Assembly (NCBI RefSeq): GCF_001431595.1
Contig: NZ_LDJO01000085.1
Location: 1 to 33,035, forward strand
Direction: 5' to 3'
DNA length: 33,035 bases
Source: Stenotrophomonas acidaminiphila
GTDB taxonomy: Bacteria > Pseudomonadota > Gammaproteobacteria > Xanthomonadales > Xanthomonadaceae
The position numbers and the translations under genes are program-made. The notes under the pieces were generated by a model. It did no database searches, had not been told where the DNA came from, and worked only from the letters and a program-made list of their open reading frames with translations. The number at the start of each line of letters is the position of its first letter. Position 1 is the first letter of the stretch. This document shows positions 31,589 through 33,035 of this stretch, piece after piece.

Positions 31589-31998
31589 TGGCGCGTGGCC
31601 TCCACCGAGGCCGGCTGCCGCAGCGTTGACAGGATGGTGCATTCAGCCCGCTGCCCGCCGTGGCAACTGGCAATCACCCGTTCCAGCTCGCTGGCCATGC
31701 GCTGCAGGTCGGCCATGCGCGCCCGCACGTCGGTCAGATGGCTGCGGGCCAGCCGATCCACGTCCCCGCACGAAAGCTCTTCATCGCCCGCCAACTGCAG
31801 CAGGCTGCGGACCTCCTCCAGGCTGAAGCCCAGGTCCCGGCCGCGCGCAATGAAGCGCAGTCGCTCGATGTCGGCCGGGCCATAGACCCGGTAGCCATTG
31901 CCCGAGCGCCCCGGGCGCGGCAGCAGGCCGATCCGCTCATAATAGCGGATGGTCTCCAAATGGCACCCACTGGCGTCGGCAGCCTCACTGATTTTCAT
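31585..31998 (-). CDS. MerR-family metal-responsive regulator (CadR/ZntR/PbrR type)
   Basis: A 137-aa activator. The N-terminal winged helix (MKISEAADASGCHLETIRYYERIGLLPRPGRSGNGYRVY) is followed by the dimerisation helix and a metal loop. Cys77 (ELSCGDVD), Cys112-His113 (SCHGG) and Cys120 (AECTIL) take the positions of the metal-binding cysteines of ZntR and CadR, so a divalent soft metal (Zn, Cd, Pb or Co) is the likely inducer; which one cannot be read from sequence. The ATG at 31998 starts at the canonical MerR N-terminus. It is divergent from the exporter, whose promoter it should distort. Its stop overlaps the recombinase start. Confidence 0.93.
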   Translation of the reverse strand: MKISEAADASGCHLETIRYYERIGLLPRPGRSGNGYRVYGPADIERLRFIARGRDLGFSLEEVRSLLQLAGDEELSCGDVDRLARSHLTDVRARMADLQRMASELERVIASCHGGQRAECTILSTLRQPASVEATRQ

Positions 31999-32009
31999 TC
32001 GTAGTACGC

Positions 32010-32040
32010 TTGACTCCGTAGTAGCTACGGACTTTACACT
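32010..32040 (+). promoter_or_regulatory. MerR-type promoter with overlong spacer driving the exporter
   Basis: The -35 TTGACT (32010-32015) and -10 TACACT (32035-32040) are separated by 19 bp, longer than the sigma-70 optimum. The spacer holds the dyad CCGTAG-TAG-CTACGG (32016-32030). This is the hallmark of promoters that MerR-family proteins activate by untwisting DNA, and it resembles the PbrR/CadR operator type. Confidence 0.88.
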
Positions 32041-32103
32041 CACCTGCTGTGTCATGCCAGCGACCCGCCCGGGCCCGGCTTCCCTGCGACTGGAGATGTT
32101 CCG

Positions 32104-32721
32104 ATGAGTGATTGCGGCTGCCACCACGAGGCCAAGAATGCGCAGGAGCGGCGCGTCCTCTGGATCGCCCTAGCGTTGAACGCGGCGATGGCCGTGATCG
32201 GCGGCATCGCCGGCTGGATTGCCCATTCCACTGGCCTGCTGGCCGACGCTCTGGACATGCTGTCCGATGCCACCGCCTATGCCATTGGCCTGGTCGCTAT
32301 CGGGCGCACGGCGCGCTTCAAGGCCAATGCCGCTTGGGTCAGCGGCAGCGTGCTGCTTGTGCTGGGTGTGGGCGTGTTGGTTGAGGTGGGCCGCCGGGTG
32401 ATGTACGGCGCCGAGCCGGTCAGCGGCTGGATGATTGGCACCGCCCTGCTGTCGCTGGCGGTCAATATGGCGGTGCTGCGCATGCTGGCACCGCTAAAGT
32501 CCGGCGAAGTGCATCTGCGAGCGACGTGGCTGTTCACGCGGGCCGATGTGGTCGCCAATGTTGGGGTGATCCTGGCCGGTCTGTTGGTGTGGTGGCTGGC
32601 CAGCCCGTACCCGGATTTCGTGATCGGCGCCCTGATCGGCCTGTATGTGATCAAGGAAGCCTTCGAGATTTTAGGTGATGCCCGCCGGGCAGGTGCCGAC
32701 GCGCGCAAGACGGCTGCATGA
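32104..32721 (+). CDS. Short CDF-like cation efflux transporter
   Basis: Inner-membrane cation exporter of 205 aa with about six helices. The motif Asp51-xxx-Asp55 (LADALDMLSDATAY) in helix 2 and Asp148-xxx-Asn152 (FTRADVVANVGV) in helix 5 correspond to the metal site of cation diffusion facilitators; the usual last acidic residue is Asn here. The N-terminus is Cys/His-rich (SDCGCHHE) and could bind the metal. The C-terminal cytoplasmic regulatory domain of typical CDF proteins (about 290-320 aa) is absent: the protein stops shortly after helix 6. GGAG is seven bases before the ATG. Controlled by the divergent MerR-type regulator. Confidence 0.9.
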   Translation: MSDCGCHHEAKNAQERRVLWIALALNAAMAVIGGIAGWIAHSTGLLADALDMLSDATAYAIGLVAIGRTARFKANAAWVSGSVLLVLGVGVLVEVGRRVMYGAEPVSGWMIGTALLSLAVNMAVLRMLAPLKSGEVHLRATWLFTRADVVANVGVILAGLLVWWLASPYPDFVIGALIGLYVIKEAFEILGDARRAGADARKTAA

Positions 32722-33035
32722 CCAGGCTTGGCCGACTGAGCTCGGACTCTGGCGGCTGCGCTTGAACCCGGCACTGTCACGTGGCGCAGCTGGCCCCCGA
32801 CCTAATCCGTCGCAGCTCAATCTGCGTGACCGTGCGGAAGCTCAGGCAAAACGTTAACTTTCTGTTCTTCGGATGCCGGATTCCGTCAATTTCCCGCGCC
32901 AGCTTTTGCCTGGCCACCTGACTCGCAGAGGCCACTCGAGCCCGCGAGATTGATGAATAAGCGTCAGCTTGCTGATGAGCGGGACCCAAGGTATCTTTCC
33001 GGCCTCAAATGTATCAGTCTGGACCGGCCAGCCTT
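32722..33035. other. Transposon sequence without a supported gene
   Basis: The 314 bases after the exporter hold a small dyad (TCAGC-TT-GCTGA, 32964-32975) and a minus-strand frame of 70 codons (32777-32989) with no recognisable domain or clear ribosome binding site. The transposon resolution site or right end may lie here or just beyond, but I see neither. Confidence 0.5.

Larger units (their letters stand above)
27204..33035. mobile_element. Tn3-family transposon with tyrosine recombinase and metal-resistance cassette, right end missing
   Basis: Contains tnpA, a tyrosine recombinase gene, a MerR-type regulator and a CDF-like exporter. GC content is lower than in the preceding core genes, especially in tnpA and at the left flank. 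The combination of a ~1000-residue transposase with a tyrosine (not serine) resolvase points to the Tn4651/Tn4430-like branches of Tn3. The left limit rests on the candidate repeat. No right repeat is visible, so the element continues beyond the window. Confidence 0.75.

Noticed and set aside
32777..32989. 70-codon minus-strand frame after the exporter
   Set aside because: No domain, no clear ribosome binding site, and it ends near the exporter stop; not supported as a gene.
26603..33035. Second dif copy that would mark a complete dif-integrated element
   Set aside because: No other match to the CGCATAA-TGTATA-TTATGT core is seen to the right within the window. It may lie beyond the edge.

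Overview
The window looks like a chromosomal segment from a high-GC gammaproteobacterium of the Xanthomonadaceae type (Stenotrophomonas, Pseudoxanthomonas or a relative). I infer this from gene content, the short FtsK, frequent GTG/TTG starts and very high third-position GC; no rRNA or other taxonomic marker is present, so the genus is open. The first ~26.5 kb is dense, ordinary-composition core chromosome. The last ~6.4 kb is visibly lower in GC and mobile.

Layout. 1-922: the 5' part of a NarX/UhpB-type sensor kinase (minus), running off the left edge. 1119-3902: a PAS-GGDEF-EAL protein (plus). 4393-5884: a possible small protein and a cytoplasm-facing chemoreceptor (minus). 5937-8627: a minus operon of a secreted YbjN-like protein, nudJ, mnmA and hflD, with 4-base overlaps between the last three. 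8733-12805: clpS and clpA (plus) facing infA and aat (minus), which places the Leu/Phe N-degron writer (Aat), reader (ClpS) and unfoldase (ClpA) side by side. 13522-15023: a divergent AraC regulator and an AhpD-like protein with paired palindromes between them. 15403-18440: trxB, a metallophosphoesterase and a FemAB-like acyltransferase (minus). 18729-23260: ftsK, lolA and rarA (plus). 23329-26544: crcB, glk, a Tat-exported N4-(GlcNAc)-asparaginase and cutC (plus), the last three overlapping by 4 bases each.

The order and strands of clpS-clpA, infA-aat, trxB and ftsK-lolA-rarA match the E. coli 20-minute region. The E. coli cydCD position is occupied here by the AraC/AhpD-like/FemAB/phosphoesterase block, and lrp is missing.

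Thirty bases after cutC lies a 28-bp XerCD dif-like site (26575-26602), the probable chromosome dimer-resolution site of the replication terminus. Six GGGNAGGG (KOPS-like) octamers to its left all point towards it, which supports the call independently. Immediately beyond dif the composition changes. A small KfrA_N-type DNA-binding gene is followed by the left end of a Tn3-family transposon carrying tnpA, a tyrosine recombinase with an unusually long C-terminal tail, a CadR/ZntR/PbrR-type MerR regulator and a short CDF-like cation exporter. The exporter promoter has the 19-bp spacer and central dyad typical of MerR targets. The recombinase start overlaps the stop of the metal regulator, with tnpA 23 bp further on, so mobility genes may be transcribed together with a metal sensor. 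The right end of the transposon is not in the window.
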